A stretch of 46,535 nucleotides of DNA, taken from positions 1 through 46,535 of the forward strand of contig DLGE01000003.1 in assembly GCA_002482535.1 (NCBI GenBank), given 5' to 3'. This document shows positions 16,315 to 25,052 of this stretch, piece after piece. Each line of letters opens with the position of its first letter. Position 1 is the first letter of the stretch. The notes beneath the pieces are model-generated. The model was not told the DNA's origin. It saw only the letters and a list, made by a program, of their open reading frames with translations, and did not search any database. Both the position numbers and the translations under genes were made by a program. The DNA comes from Peptococcaceae bacterium UBA7702. Its GTDB lineage: Bacteria; Bacillota; Dehalobacteriia; UBA7702.

Positions 16315-17742
16315 ATGATTTTTTCATCCTATGGATTTATTTTTATATTTTTTCCCGTGGTCTTTATGGGTTATTGGCTTTTGCAATATTTTTCCAGTAA
16401 TCTGATGGCAAAATGGTGGCTTATTTCCGCTTCCCTGGTTTTCTATTCCTTTGGCAGCCTGACTTTTGCGCCAATTCTCATCCTAACGGTCGTCTTTAAT
16501 TATTTCGTAGCCCGTGGCATAATCCAGGCACGGGAAAAGAAAAACGAAACGCTGCCAAAACTGCTGCTGTCTTTATCCTTCATGGAAAACCTGGGACTGT
16601 TATTCTACTTTAAATACTATAATTTTTTCCTCGGCAACGTCAATTTTGTTTTCGGCAGTGATCTACCCTTTCGCGACATTATCCTGCCGCTGGGGATCTC
16701 CTTTTATACCTTTCAGATCCTCTCCTATGTGATTGAGGTCTATCGCGGCAAAACAGGAAACTTCACCTTGACGGAGTTTGTCACTTTTGTCACCTTTTTC
16801 CCTCAACTGATCGTTGGACCCGTGGTCCGCCACAATGAAATGCTACCTCAGCTGAGAGACGAATCCCTGCGCAGACTCGACAAAAACAACATCATGCTGG
16901 GGATTTTACTTTTTTCCATCGGCTGCGCCAAAAAGATTCTGCTCGCCGATCCGATGATCGCCTTCGCACAGAATTTTTACAATGTGCTGGGAAGCGGGAA
17001 TTTCTTTGAATCCTGGGGCGCTGTTTTTTCCTACACCTTCGCTTATTATTTCGATTTTTCCGGCTATATCGATATGGCCCTTGGCCTCGGCTTATTTTTC
17101 AATATCAAGCTGCCAAAAAATTTCGACTCGCCTTATAAAGCCCGGAATTTTTCCGATTTTTGGCAGCGCTGGAACATCACCGTGTCAAAATTTTTTGAAG
17201 ACTATATCTTCAACTCTATTTTCCATTTCGGCAACGGCTTTGGCAAATTGGTGCTGGCCACCATGGCCACGTTTCTGGTTTCCGGGATCTGGCACGGCGC
17301 CGGTTGGCATTTCATTTTTTGGGGGTTGGCCAACGGCATCCTCGTTTTCTGCTCCTATCTTATGCGCTTAGGGCGAAAGAAGATGCCCTTTCTCTGTGCT
17401 TGGGCTTTGACTTTTTTCTTCGTTTTGTTGACCCGAGTGCTCTTCGACGCCAACAATATGACCCAAGCCATAGTGGTTTTTAAATCCATGTTCAACCTAT
17501 CCGGGCTCTTTGAGAATCCCAGCGCTTTCCTGGCTATGGGGGTCGATTATTTCAAAGAGAACGATCTGATTACCGCTTTGCTTGCCGTCGGCGCCGGAAT
17601 TTGCTTTTTCGCGAAAAACTCCAATGAGATCAGCGAAAACTTTTCACCCAAATGGCAGTATGCCGTCTTTGCCGGCATCCTGCTCACCGTTTGCTTCTTC
17701 CGCATGACGGCGGTATCTCAATTCCTCTATTTCCAATTTTAG
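16315..17742 (+). CDS. MBOAT-family O-acyltransferase (AlgI/DltB-like)
   Basis: This is a polytopic membrane protein of 475 residues. MBOAT proteins of this branch move an acyl group from a cytoplasmic carrier to a polymer outside the membrane. The family segments are present: LPLGISFYTFQ, VTFFPQLIVGPVVRH, DFWQRWNITVS and SGIWHGAGWHFIFWG, whose WHG histidine (about residue 327) is the expected catalytic base. In AlgI and DltB, as I recall them, the first of two functional positions (WHIS) is His; here it is Asn (about 287). The start is ATG 16315, with GAGGAT just upstream and downstream of the predicted transcription start. It is the first gene of a four-gene operon with an SGNH/deacetylase, ACP and FkbH. 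Confidence 0.93.
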   Translation: MIFSSYGFIFIFFPVVFMGYWLLQYFSSNLMAKWWLISASLVFYSFGSLTFAPILILTVVFNYFVARGIIQAREKKNETLPKLLLSLSFMENLGLLFYFKYYNFFLGNVNFVFGSDLPFRDIILPLGISFYTFQILSYVIEVYRGKTGNFTLTEFVTFVTFFPQLIVGPVVRHNEMLPQLRDESLRRLDKNNIMLGILLFSIGCAKKILLADPMIAFAQNFYNVLGSGNFFESWGAVFSYTFAYYFDFSGYIDMALGLGLFFNIKLPKNFDSPYKARNFSDFWQRWNITVSKFFEDYIFNSIFHFGNGFGKLVLATMATFLVSGIWHGAGWHFIFWGLANGILVFCSYLMRLGRKKMPFLCAWALTFFFVLLTRVLFDANNMTQAIVVFKSMFNLSGLFENPSAFLAMGVDYFKENDLITALLAVGAGICFFAKNSNEISENFSPKWQYAVFAGILLTVCFFRMTAVSQFLYFQF

Positions 17743-17753
17743 GAGGCTGAATC

Positions 17754-19607
17754 TTGCGCTTTTCCAAATGGCTCCTCACCTTTTTCCTGACAATGATCCT
17801 TTGCGCGGCAGGTTTTTGCGGCTTTAATCTGATCACGGACCCCTTTGGCGTTTTCGGCGACCATTTTTTCCAATGGTATTCTTATGACCTGACAAAAAAT
17901 CCCCGGGCCGCCAAAATCACCTACCTTGATACCCATGATCAAGCATATGATTCCTACATCATCGGCTGTTCCAAAACGGGGGGCATTCCCATCGACGGAC
18001 TCAACGAGCTTTACGGTGCAAATTTCTACAGTATGCTGATGTATGGCGGCGATATGTACGACATCGAAACCACTGCCCAATATGTCATCGAACATTACGA
18101 AGTCAAGAACATTGTCATCAACCTCGGCCTGGAAGAAGCCGTCAGCTATCACACGGAAAGCGACAACATGAGCGGCAACCTCAGTTACAAGGTGGATGGC
18201 TCCTCTCCCCTCCTGTTTTACGGCAAATATCTTTTTGCCAATCCAGCCTATGGCTTCACAAAAATCAAAAACCGTTTTCAAGACAGCTATGTTCCTCAGG
18301 ACTTCGATGTGTTCAACGCCGATAACGGCACCTACGACAAACGCAAGCGGGATACGGAAAACATCGGTGACCTTAGCTCCTATCAGAAAGCCAACAGTGA
18401 GGCTTTTGTGGATCTCTCCCAGATGAACCCCCAGTCCCTAACAGCGATGGCACAATGTATCTCCGCCATCGAAAAAATCAAAACGCTCTGCGACAAAAAA
18501 AACATCACCTTTATGCTGATTCTCGATCCCGTTTCTGACGATGAGCTATCCACTTACAACAGAGACGATCTCGCGCAATACTGGAAAGAACTGGCTCATA
18601 TCAGCGATTTCTGGGATTTTTGCGGCAATACGTCGATCTCCTATGACGACCGCTATTTTTATGATACGTACCATTTCCGTACCGCCGTCGGGAAAATGAT
18701 GCTGAACAAAATCGCCGGAAACGAAGAGGCCTATCTCCCCGCCGATTTCGGCTGTTATGTCACTGCCGACAATGTCGCTGACCGGGTTGCAACGGCCTTT
18801 ACGCCCAGGGAAACAACAAACGATGATGCCTATTCAACAGAAGTGCCGATTTTGATGTATCATTATATCGGAGACAGCGCCACGAAAGACGGCGTGACCT
18901 CGGCGGAAAATTTCGACGCACAGATAGCGACTCTTAAAGCAGCCGGCTATCACAGCGTTACCTTCGACGATCTCATCGCCTACGTTGACAAAGGCGTCGA
19001 ATTACCCACCAAACCCATAATCATCACCTTTGACGACGGCTATGAGAATAATTATGTTTACGCCTATCCGATTTTAAAGAAATACGGCTTTTGCGGGATC
19101 ATCAACGTCATCGGCTCCTCGGTGGGAAAAGACACTTATAAAGACACGAATATCGCCATCACCCCCCACTTCAGCTATGAAGAAGCCCAGGAAATGGTGG
19201 CAAGCGGCGTCATCGACATCGGCAGCCACGGTTACGACGTACATCAAATCGAAGCTTATGAAGACGGCAATTATAGAAATTACGCCATGCAAAAAGACGG
19301 TGAAAGCGAAGAGGCATACATCGACTTCTTCCGCAAAGATTATTTGACAGTGAAGAAGGACATCGAAGGCCATCTAAATCAAACCGTCAACGTATACGCC
19401 TATCCCGACGGCCGATATACCGATCTGACCGAAATCCTCCTCATGGAGATGGGGATACGAGTGACGCTGACCGCCACCTGGGACACAAATATCGTCATCA
19501 AAGGATTACCCCAAAGTTTATTTGCTATGAACCGTTATGCCATCAGCGATGATTATAATGCAGAGACTTTGCTTCAATTATTAGAATTAGAATTAGAAGG
19601 AGACTAA
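17754..19607 (+). CDS. SGNH hydrolase-like / polysaccharide deacetylase fusion
   Basis: This is a 617-residue exported protein with an N-terminal signal-anchor (5-27). Residues about 60-320 look like the SGNH/AlgX-DltD-type domain that accompanies MBOAT proteins: the block-I serine in GCSKTG (Ser73) and a DTYH dyad (Asp304, His307). Residues about 360-600 are a NodB/CE4-type deacetylase: ILMYHYIG, IITFDDGY with Asp427/Asp428, metal-ligand His492 and His497 in SHGYDVH, and AYPDG. The start is TTG 17754 with AGGAGG at 17741-17746, which overlaps the MBOAT stop. Inference: it acts outside the membrane, pairing acyl transfer or removal with deacetylation of a surface glycan. Confidence 0.85.
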   Translation: MRFSKWLLTFFLTMILCAAGFCGFNLITDPFGVFGDHFFQWYSYDLTKNPRAAKITYLDTHDQAYDSYIIGCSKTGGIPIDGLNELYGANFYSMLMYGGDMYDIETTAQYVIEHYEVKNIVINLGLEEAVSYHTESDNMSGNLSYKVDGSSPLLFYGKYLFANPAYGFTKIKNRFQDSYVPQDFDVFNADNGTYDKRKRDTENIGDLSSYQKANSEAFVDLSQMNPQSLTAMAQCISAIEKIKTLCDKKNITFMLILDPVSDDELSTYNRDDLAQYWKELAHISDFWDFCGNTSISYDDRYFYDTYHFRTAVGKMMLNKIAGNEEAYLPADFGCYVTADNVADRVATAFTPRETTNDDAYSTEVPILMYHYIGDSATKDGVTSAENFDAQIATLKAAGYHSVTFDDLIAYVDKGVELPTKPIIITFDDGYENNYVYAYPILKKYGFCGIINVIGSSVGKDTYKDTNIAITPHFSYEEAQEMVASGVIDIGSHGYDVHQIEAYEDGNYRNYAMQKDGESEEAYIDFFRKDYLTVKKDIEGHLNQTVNVYAYPDGRYTDLTEILLMEMGIRVTLTATWDTNIVIKGLPQSLFAMNRYAISDDYNAETLLQLLELELEGD

Positions 19608-19610
19608 GCC

Positions 19611-19871
19611 ATGAAAGATACCAATGCAATGGAACAATACAAAGCGGAAATCAGAACATTCTTTCAAGAAAAAAGGAAACATACCGTTCCCGATGATGAT
19701 ACCGATTTATTCGAAAGCGGCTTTGTCGATTCTCTTTTTGCCATTGAAATCGTGGTCTTTTTAGAGAAAACATTTAAGATTAAAATCAAAAACAAAGAGA
19801 TCACCAAAGACAATTTCCGCAATATCAATGAAATTGCCGCCGTTGTCGCCAGGGGGAAAGGAATCGCGTAA
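19611..19871 (+). CDS. Acyl carrier protein
   Basis: This 86-residue acidic four-helix carrier protein has the phosphopantetheine site FVDSLFAIE, with Ser41. It starts 3 bp after the stop of the deacetylase fusion, using AAGGAG at 19597-19602. It resembles DltC-like and polyketide-type carriers more than housekeeping AcpP. Between an MBOAT gene and an fkbH-like gene, its expected role is to carry the acyl unit loaded by the FkbH protein to the membrane transferase. Confidence 0.9.
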   Translation: MKDTNAMEQYKAEIRTFFQEKRKHTVPDDDTDLFESGFVDSLFAIEIVVFLEKTFKIKIKNKEITKDNFRNINEIAAVVARGKGIA

Positions 19872-19872
19872 A

Positions 19873-20907
19873 ATGAAAAAGCAGAAGAAATGCCTCATAT
19901 GGGATCTTGACAACACCTTATGGGACGGTATTCTGGCGGAAGGCGGCGAGGTTTGCCTCAAAGACGGTATCCAGGAGGTTCTCTCGGAACTGGACAAAAG
20001 AGGCATTCTGCTTTCCATCGCCAGTAAAAATGATCACGATGAAGCCATGGCAAAATTGAAGGACTTCGGTATCGAAGAATTTTTTCTCTACCCTCAAATT
20101 TCCTGGTCAACCAAGGCGGATTCCATTGCCGCCATTGCAAAAGCGCTGAACATCGCCGTTGACGCCCTGGCCTTCGTAGACGACCAGGCTTTTGAACGGG
20201 AAGAAATCCTCTATCACCATGGGGATGTCATGGTCATTGACGCCGCCGACTATCGTGAAATTCCCCAAATGGAAGCGTTCACGCCGCGGTTTATCACCGA
20301 AGATTCCAAACTGCGCCGTGAAATGTACCGCAGCGATTTGAACCGCAAAGCGTCGGAAGAAGTGTTTCATGGCTCTTCGGAGGAATTTTTAGCGACATTA
20401 CAAATGGAGCTGACCATTGCCCCGGTGGCCTACGGTGACCTCGAACGAGTGGAGGAACTGACGGTCCGTACCAATCAGCTGAATTCCACCGGCGTCACCT
20501 ACAGCTTTGAGAAGCTGGAGGGATATATCAACTCCCCGGATCACGTTTTTTTGGTGGCTTCTCTGACGGATAAATTCGGCACCTACGGCAAAATCGGTAT
20601 TGTATTGCTGGAGGAAACAGCGGAAGAACTCAAAATCAAGTTGTTGCTGATGTCCTGCCGCGTGATGACCCGGGGCATTGGCTCCGCTTTGTTGGTTCAC
20701 ATCATCAAGCTGGCCCAAGCAAAGGGCAAAAAACTGACGGCGGACTTCATTCACACCGGCAAAAATCGAGTCATGTACGTTACCTATAAGCTGATGGGTT
20801 TTGCGGAAGAAAACCCCGAAGATGAAGAGGCCCAACGCTGTAATCTGGTTTACAATGGTCAAGACCACGTAGACTACCCCGCCTATTTAAAGTTGACCGT
20901 TTCTTAA
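19873..20907 (+). CDS. FkbH-like HAD-IIIC / GNAT-like glyceryl-loading enzyme
   Basis: This is a 344-residue, two-domain protein. The N-terminal HAD domain has the nucleophile motif WDLDNTLWDG (Asp11, Asp13), an IASKN segment and FVDDQAFERE. The C-terminal GNAT-like domain has RTNQLNSTG, FGTYGKIGI, LLMSCRVMTRGIG and GKNRVMYVTYKLMGF. This is the full FkbH layout. Characterised FkbH-type proteins take glycerate from 1,3-bisphosphoglycerate, dephosphorylate it and load it on an ACP. The start is ATG 19873, 1 nt after the ACP stop, with a purine-rich GGAAAGGA site. No adenylating DltA-like gene is present, so FkbH is the only visible loading enzyme in the cassette. Confidence 0.9.
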   Translation: MKKQKKCLIWDLDNTLWDGILAEGGEVCLKDGIQEVLSELDKRGILLSIASKNDHDEAMAKLKDFGIEEFFLYPQISWSTKADSIAAIAKALNIAVDALAFVDDQAFEREEILYHHGDVMVIDAADYREIPQMEAFTPRFITEDSKLRREMYRSDLNRKASEEVFHGSSEEFLATLQMELTIAPVAYGDLERVEELTVRTNQLNSTGVTYSFEKLEGYINSPDHVFLVASLTDKFGTYGKIGIVLLEETAEELKIKLLLMSCRVMTRGIGSALLVHIIKLAQAKGKKLTADFIHTGKNRVMYVTYKLMGFAEENPEDEEAQRCNLVYNGQDHVDYPAYLKLTVS

Positions 20908-20927
20908 GTAAATTTTTATAAAAAGAG

Positions 20928-20960
20928 AGGCCCCCTGGACGAAATTTCGTCCGGGGGCCT
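20928..20960 (-). terminator. Terminator between fkbH-like gene and glyS
   Basis: A very strong 16-bp stem with one bulged T pairs 20928-20944 with 20945-20960. In the minus direction it is followed by CTCTTTTTATAAAAATTT, so it terminates glyS well. On the plus strand the tail is weaker, but it probably also ends the cassette. Confidence 0.85.
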
Positions 20961-20998
20961 TGTTGCTGTTTCAAAGGGAATACCGTTTTGCCTTCGAT

Positions 20999-23074
20999 TT
21001 ATTTTGCCATGACGATGGCGGTAAAATCAGCGGCTTTCAGCATCTCGTCGCTGATGGATTTCAGCAAGGCGAGACGGCTCTTTCTCAAGGCTTCATCCTC
21101 GCACATTACCATGATATCCGTGAGAAAGGCGTCGATGGGTCCTCTCAAAGCGGCAATGGCGGTAAAAGCCCTTTCAAAATCATTTTTGGCCAAGGCGTCT
21201 TCGGTCCTTTCCCGAAACCCTTGATAAGCGGCGACCAGTTCTTTTTCCGCCGGCGTGGACAGGAGATTTTCCTCAAAAGCGCTGTTTTCAGCGTTTTTCG
21301 CCAAATTGTGCACCCGGGTAAACCCGGCCATCAGGGGCTCAAAGTTTTCGTCTCGCCGAAAGGCGGCCAACGCCTCGCCCTTGCGGTATAACAGGCAGAA
21401 ATCGTCGGGGGTCTTCGTCAGCACGGCATTGACGGTATCGTAGGCAAGGCCCTCTTCGCTCATGACGTTTTCCAATCGCTGAGCCATAAAAGCGTAAACC
21501 CGCGCTTTTGTTTCCCCTTTCGTCTTCTTCGTGTCACAGGCTTTGTCGATCTGATCATAGGCAAAATCAATCAGTTCACCGAAATGAAGCTTCCGCTCAC
21601 CCTTTAAGATGATCTGGGTAACACCCATGGCCTGACGGCGCAGTGCATAAGGATCCTGGGAGCCGGAGGGCTCCAGATCCATGGAGAAAAAGCCGACGAT
21701 GCTGTCGATTTTATCGGCAAGGGAAACAATACTGCCAAGGAGGGTTTCCGGCAGGTCGTCCCCGGCAAAGCGGGGCAGATAGCTTTCGCGGATGCTTTGG
21801 GCTACCTCCTGATCTTCCCCCTGGACTACGCTATAGTATTCCCCCATGATGCCCTGGAGTTCCGGGAATTCATAGACCATGTTGGAAACGAGATCGGCTT
21901 TGGCCAAATAAGCGCCGCGCCGGGCCTTTGCCGCATCAGCGCCGAGCTTTTCGGCGAGATAGGCGGCAAGGGCCACCATGCGCTGAACCTTTTCGTAAAG
22001 GGTGCCCATGGTGATATGGAAGACGATGGGTTTCAGCCGCTCCACATTGGCGCTGAGGTCAACTTTAAGATCTTCCTCATAGAAGAACTCCGCGTCGGCA
22101 AGACGGGCTTTCAGCACCTTTTCATTGCCGGCGGTGACGATATCAAGATGACGGGGCAGACCGTTGCGGACGGTAACAAAATGGGGCAGTAAATTGCCTT
22201 CCCCGTCGGTCACGGGGAAGTAGCGCTGATGCTCTTTCATCGGTGTGATCACCGCCTCCTTGGGTAAGCGCAAGTATTTTTCTTCAAAGGAGCCCATCAG
22301 CGCCGTGGGGTATTCCAACAGGAAGACAACTTCTTCTAAAAGCTCCTCATCTTTTTCCACAAAGACGCCTTTTTCTTTTTCAATGGCGGCAATCTGTTCC
22401 CGAATCACCGCTTTGCGCTCATCGGGGTCAACCATCACAATGTTTTCTCTCAGCTGATCCACGTAAGTTTCAGGGCTTTCGATGGTGATCTCGCCGCTGC
22501 CGTAAAAGCGGTGACTTCTGCTGACGTTACCGCTTTCCACATCGACAATGCGAAGAGGGATGATCTCGTTGCCAAAAAGCGCCACAAGCCAATGAATGGG
22601 CCGAATGAAGCGCAGTTCATGGTCACTCCAACGCATCGGTTTGGGGAATTTCAGACCGAGAACCACGTTAACAAGAAGCTCCGGCAGCACGGTCAGAGCA
22701 TCTTGTCCCGGTTCCGCCACGGTGGCGAAGACATAGGAGCCGCCCTTCATTTCTTTCAATACAATATCATCAGTGGTAAGGCCTTTGCTCCGTAAGAATC
22801 CCAATAGGGCTTTGGTGGGCTTGCCTTCCCCGTCAAAGGCAGCTTTCGCAGCGGGACCTTTGACTTCTTCTTGGAAATCCGCCTGCCTTTCGGCAAGGCC
22901 GTCGACGAATAGGGTTAGACGACGGGGCGTTCCCATGGTTCGTACCCGGTCAAAAGAAAGGCGCGCCTCCCGCAGGGCCTTTTCCGCGCTGTTTTTCAAA
23001 TCTCTCAAACTTCCCGCCATAAACCGGGCGGGAATCTCTTCGACACCGATTTCAAACAGTAGATTCTTCGCCAT
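20999..23074 (-). CDS. glyS: Glycyl-tRNA synthetase beta subunit
   Basis: This is the 691-residue beta chain of the bacterial tetrameric (alpha2beta2) glycyl-tRNA synthetase, which recognises tRNA. The N-terminus LLFEIGVEEIPARF is the family signature. The C-terminal region has the DALR-like anticodon-binding helices. It starts one base after the glyQ stop and is translated from the same T-box-controlled message. The start is ATG 23074 with an AAGGGGG site. Confidence 0.97.
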   Translation of the reverse strand: MAKNLLFEIGVEEIPARFMAGSLRDLKNSAEKALREARLSFDRVRTMGTPRRLTLFVDGLAERQADFQEEVKGPAAKAAFDGEGKPTKALLGFLRSKGLTTDDIVLKEMKGGSYVFATVAEPGQDALTVLPELLVNVVLGLKFPKPMRWSDHELRFIRPIHWLVALFGNEIIPLRIVDVESGNVSRSHRFYGSGEITIESPETYVDQLRENIVMVDPDERKAVIREQIAAIEKEKGVFVEKDEELLEEVVFLLEYPTALMGSFEEKYLRLPKEAVITPMKEHQRYFPVTDGEGNLLPHFVTVRNGLPRHLDIVTAGNEKVLKARLADAEFFYEEDLKVDLSANVERLKPIVFHITMGTLYEKVQRMVALAAYLAEKLGADAAKARRGAYLAKADLVSNMVYEFPELQGIMGEYYSVVQGEDQEVAQSIRESYLPRFAGDDLPETLLGSIVSLADKIDSIVGFFSMDLEPSGSQDPYALRRQAMGVTQIILKGERKLHFGELIDFAYDQIDKACDTKKTKGETKARVYAFMAQRLENVMSEEGLAYDTVNAVLTKTPDDFCLLYRKGEALAAFRRDENFEPLMAGFTRVHNLAKNAENSAFEENLLSTPAEKELVAAYQGFRERTEDALAKNDFERAFTAIAALRGPIDAFLTDIMVMCEDEALRKSRLALLKSISDEMLKAADFTAIVMAK

Positions 23075-23075
23075 C

Positions 23076-23993
23076 TTATTTGCCCCCTTTCAACGGTTCG
23101 AGATGCAAAGCAGCCCGTTTCGCCGCGTCTTTCATCAGCGGATAACCAAGTTTTTCACGCTGTTCACAGTAAGCTTCCGCGGCCATACGGGCCAGAGTGC
23201 GGACGCGGGCAATATAGTTTTGCCGCTCCGCCACGGAAATGGCGTTCCTGGCGTCAAGCAGGTTGAAGGCATGGGAGCATTTCAATATATAGTCATAACC
23301 GGGGAGCACGAGGCCTTTGCCGAGGATGGCTTTGGCCTCCTTTTCGTACATATCGTATAACCGAAAAAGCATATCGGTATCGGCTTCCTCAAAATTATAG
23401 TGGCTGTGTTCCACTTCGCCCTGATGGTGTACGTCGCCGTAAGTGATGCCATTAACCCACTCGATGTCATAAACGCTGTCCACTTTTTGAATGAACATGG
23501 CCAAACGCTCCAAACCGTAGGTGATTTCCCCGGAAACCGGCTTGCAGTCAATGCCGCCGAATTGCTGGAAATAAGTAAACTGAGTGACTTCCATGCCGTC
23601 GAGCCAAACTTCCCAGCCCAAGCCCCAAGCGCCCAAGTTGGCGCTCTCCCAGTTGTCTTCCACGAGGCGAATGTCGTGTTCGTCGGGATCGATGCCGATG
23701 GCGCGGAGGCTGTCCATATAGAGTTCCACGATGTTTTCAGGAGAAGGCTTTAAAATCACCTGGTACTGGTAGTAATGCTGGAGTCGGTTGGGATTTTCCC
23801 CGTAGCGGCCGTCGGTAGGACGGCGGGACGGCTCCACGTAAGCCACCTTCCAGGGTTCGGGGCCCAGCGCCCGTAACGCCGTGGCCGGATTCATCGTGCC
23901 GGCGCCTTTTTCCATATCGTAGGGCTGTTGGATGATGCAGCCCTGTTCCCCCCAAAATCGGTTGAGGGTTAAAATGAGACTTTGAAAATTCAT
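23076..23993 (-). CDS. glyQ: Glycyl-tRNA synthetase alpha subunit
   Basis: This 305-residue alpha chain carries the class II catalytic core that activates glycine. Diagnostic segments are RFWGEQGCIIQQPYD, GAGTMNPAT, YVEPSRRPTDGRYGENPNR and the C-terminal ARTLA/AYCEQRE helices. ATG 23993 is chosen because of an AAGGAG site just upstream and family length. A longer in-frame extension reaches back into the T-box leader and is not translated. It forms a two-gene operon with glyS. Confidence 0.97.
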   Translation of the reverse strand: MNFQSLILTLNRFWGEQGCIIQQPYDMEKGAGTMNPATALRALGPEPWKVAYVEPSRRPTDGRYGENPNRLQHYYQYQVILKPSPENIVELYMDSLRAIGIDPDEHDIRLVEDNWESANLGAWGLGWEVWLDGMEVTQFTYFQQFGGIDCKPVSGEITYGLERLAMFIQKVDSVYDIEWVNGITYGDVHHQGEVEHSHYNFEEADTDMLFRLYDMYEKEAKAILGKGLVLPGYDYILKCSHAFNLLDARNAISVAERQNYIARVRTLARMAAEAYCEQREKLGYPLMKDAAKRAALHLEPLKGGK

Positions 23994-24049
23994 TGTCCGC
24001 TCCTTCTCCTTTATGATATCCCTGTAAAAATCAAAATACGCTCTGATAA

Positions 24050-24246
24050 AAAATAGACCTTCATCAAAAGGGACGGTAAAACCGCGGTTCCACCCTTCTT
24101 GACAAAAGTCCTCTCTTCCACTGGTAACGGCGTGTGACCGGCGGCGATTAAACCGCGACTCTGAAGCTGCCTGCGTTCCTTTGCCGCCTTTCACCGTCTG
24201 CGGCTCGCTGAAGCGGAACGGTCTTTCCTCGTCATCGTCCTATTGC
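24050..24246 (-). ncRNA. Glycine T-box leader of glyQS
   Basis: The conserved T-box GGGTGGAACCGCGG is on the minus strand at 24082-24095, followed by the complementary CCGTCCC that forms the antiterminator. Upstream are stem I elements (GCGAGCCGC, GGTGAAAGGCGGC). A probable GGC glycine specifier is at 24169-24171, just before CTTCAGAG. A T6 run lies at about 24048-24053, but the competing terminator helix I can draw is weak (AAGG/CCTT core). It should raise glyQS expression when tRNA-Gly is uncharged. Confidence 0.9.
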
Positions 24247-24265
24247 TTATCATAGCTTACCATAT

Positions 24266-24294
24266 AATTTATCAAATCAAAAGGGCAATGTCAA
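24266..24294 (-). promoter_or_regulatory. Promoter of the T-box-glyQS unit
   Basis: On the minus strand, TTGACA (24289-24294) and TAAATT (24266-24271) are separated by 17 bp, just upstream of the T-box leader. Confidence 0.6.
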
Positions 24295-24309
24295 GAAAAA
24301 TAGGGAATT

Positions 24310-25038
24310 TCAGAGTTGATCCCGGTTTAAAATTGCCAAAGACTTGACCTTTTTTTCAAGGCTGTGTTCAATCAGCATTTTTGTGACTTTGCCCATCAGC
24401 TGATCGGTGGCGTCGTCGGTTTTAAGGCGGCGGACCAGGCGCGTCTCAGTATCTGCCAAGTAGTTTAACGCAAAGAGCGTCTTCGGCGTGATTTCATAAC
24501 CGTTGCCGCATTTTTCACAGATAATCCCATGAAAGCGGGGGTTTAAAAAACCGGCTTTGATTTCCTCACCGCAGACGGCGCAGCGGTGAAAATCCGGCTG
24601 ATACCCGGAAAGCGCCAATAACTTCAATTCAAAAAACCGAGTCAGCTTCGCCGGCTCTTTCTCGGCCAGCCCCTTCAACACCGTATCCAGCAATTGAAAG
24701 AGGGCCGGATCGACCACGCGCTCCGCCACGAAATCGTTGAGCAGTTCCAGAAAGTAGGAGGCATAGAAATAAAGGGACGCCGACTCCCGCAAATGGGGAT
24801 ACGTCTCTTTCGCCACGGCCTGACTCACCGTATCGAGGCTTTTCCCGTGGATCAGTTGCAGATCACAACGGTTGCCCAACTGCAAGTGACCGTTTAATTT
24901 ACTTTTCGGTTTTTTTACACCCCGGGCCACAGCGGAGAATTTCCCCTCCTCTTTACCGTAAAAGGTAAAGATGCGGTGACCTTCTCCGTAGCTGATGCCC
25001 TTGATGATAATGGCGTCCGCCGTATAATATTTTTCCAT
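24310..25038 (-). CDS. recO: DNA repair protein RecO
   Basis: This 242-residue RecF-pathway mediator helps load RecA on SSB-coated DNA. The N-terminal OB fold shows SYGEGHRIFTFYGKEEGKFSAVARGVKK. The helical C-terminal part has a zinc site with two CxxC pairs (CAVCG and CEKCG). Length is normal. It follows mgtE with a 14-bp gap on the same strand, and no strong ribosome site precedes ATG 25038, so translation may depend on coupling. Confidence 0.95.
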   Translation of the reverse strand: MEKYYTADAIIIKGISYGEGHRIFTFYGKEEGKFSAVARGVKKPKSKLNGHLQLGNRCDLQLIHGKSLDTVSQAVAKETYPHLRESASLYFYASYFLELLNDFVAERVVDPALFQLLDTVLKGLAEKEPAKLTRFFELKLLALSGYQPDFHRCAVCGEEIKAGFLNPRFHGIICEKCGNGYEITPKTLFALNYLADTETRLVRRLKTDDATDQLMGKVTKMLIEHSLEKKVKSLAILNRDQL

Positions 25039-25052
25039 GGTGTATCAATCCG

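Noticed and set aside
23994..24194. N-terminal extension of GlyQ
   Set aside because: It would translate the T-box leader; the ribosome site and family length support ATG 23993.
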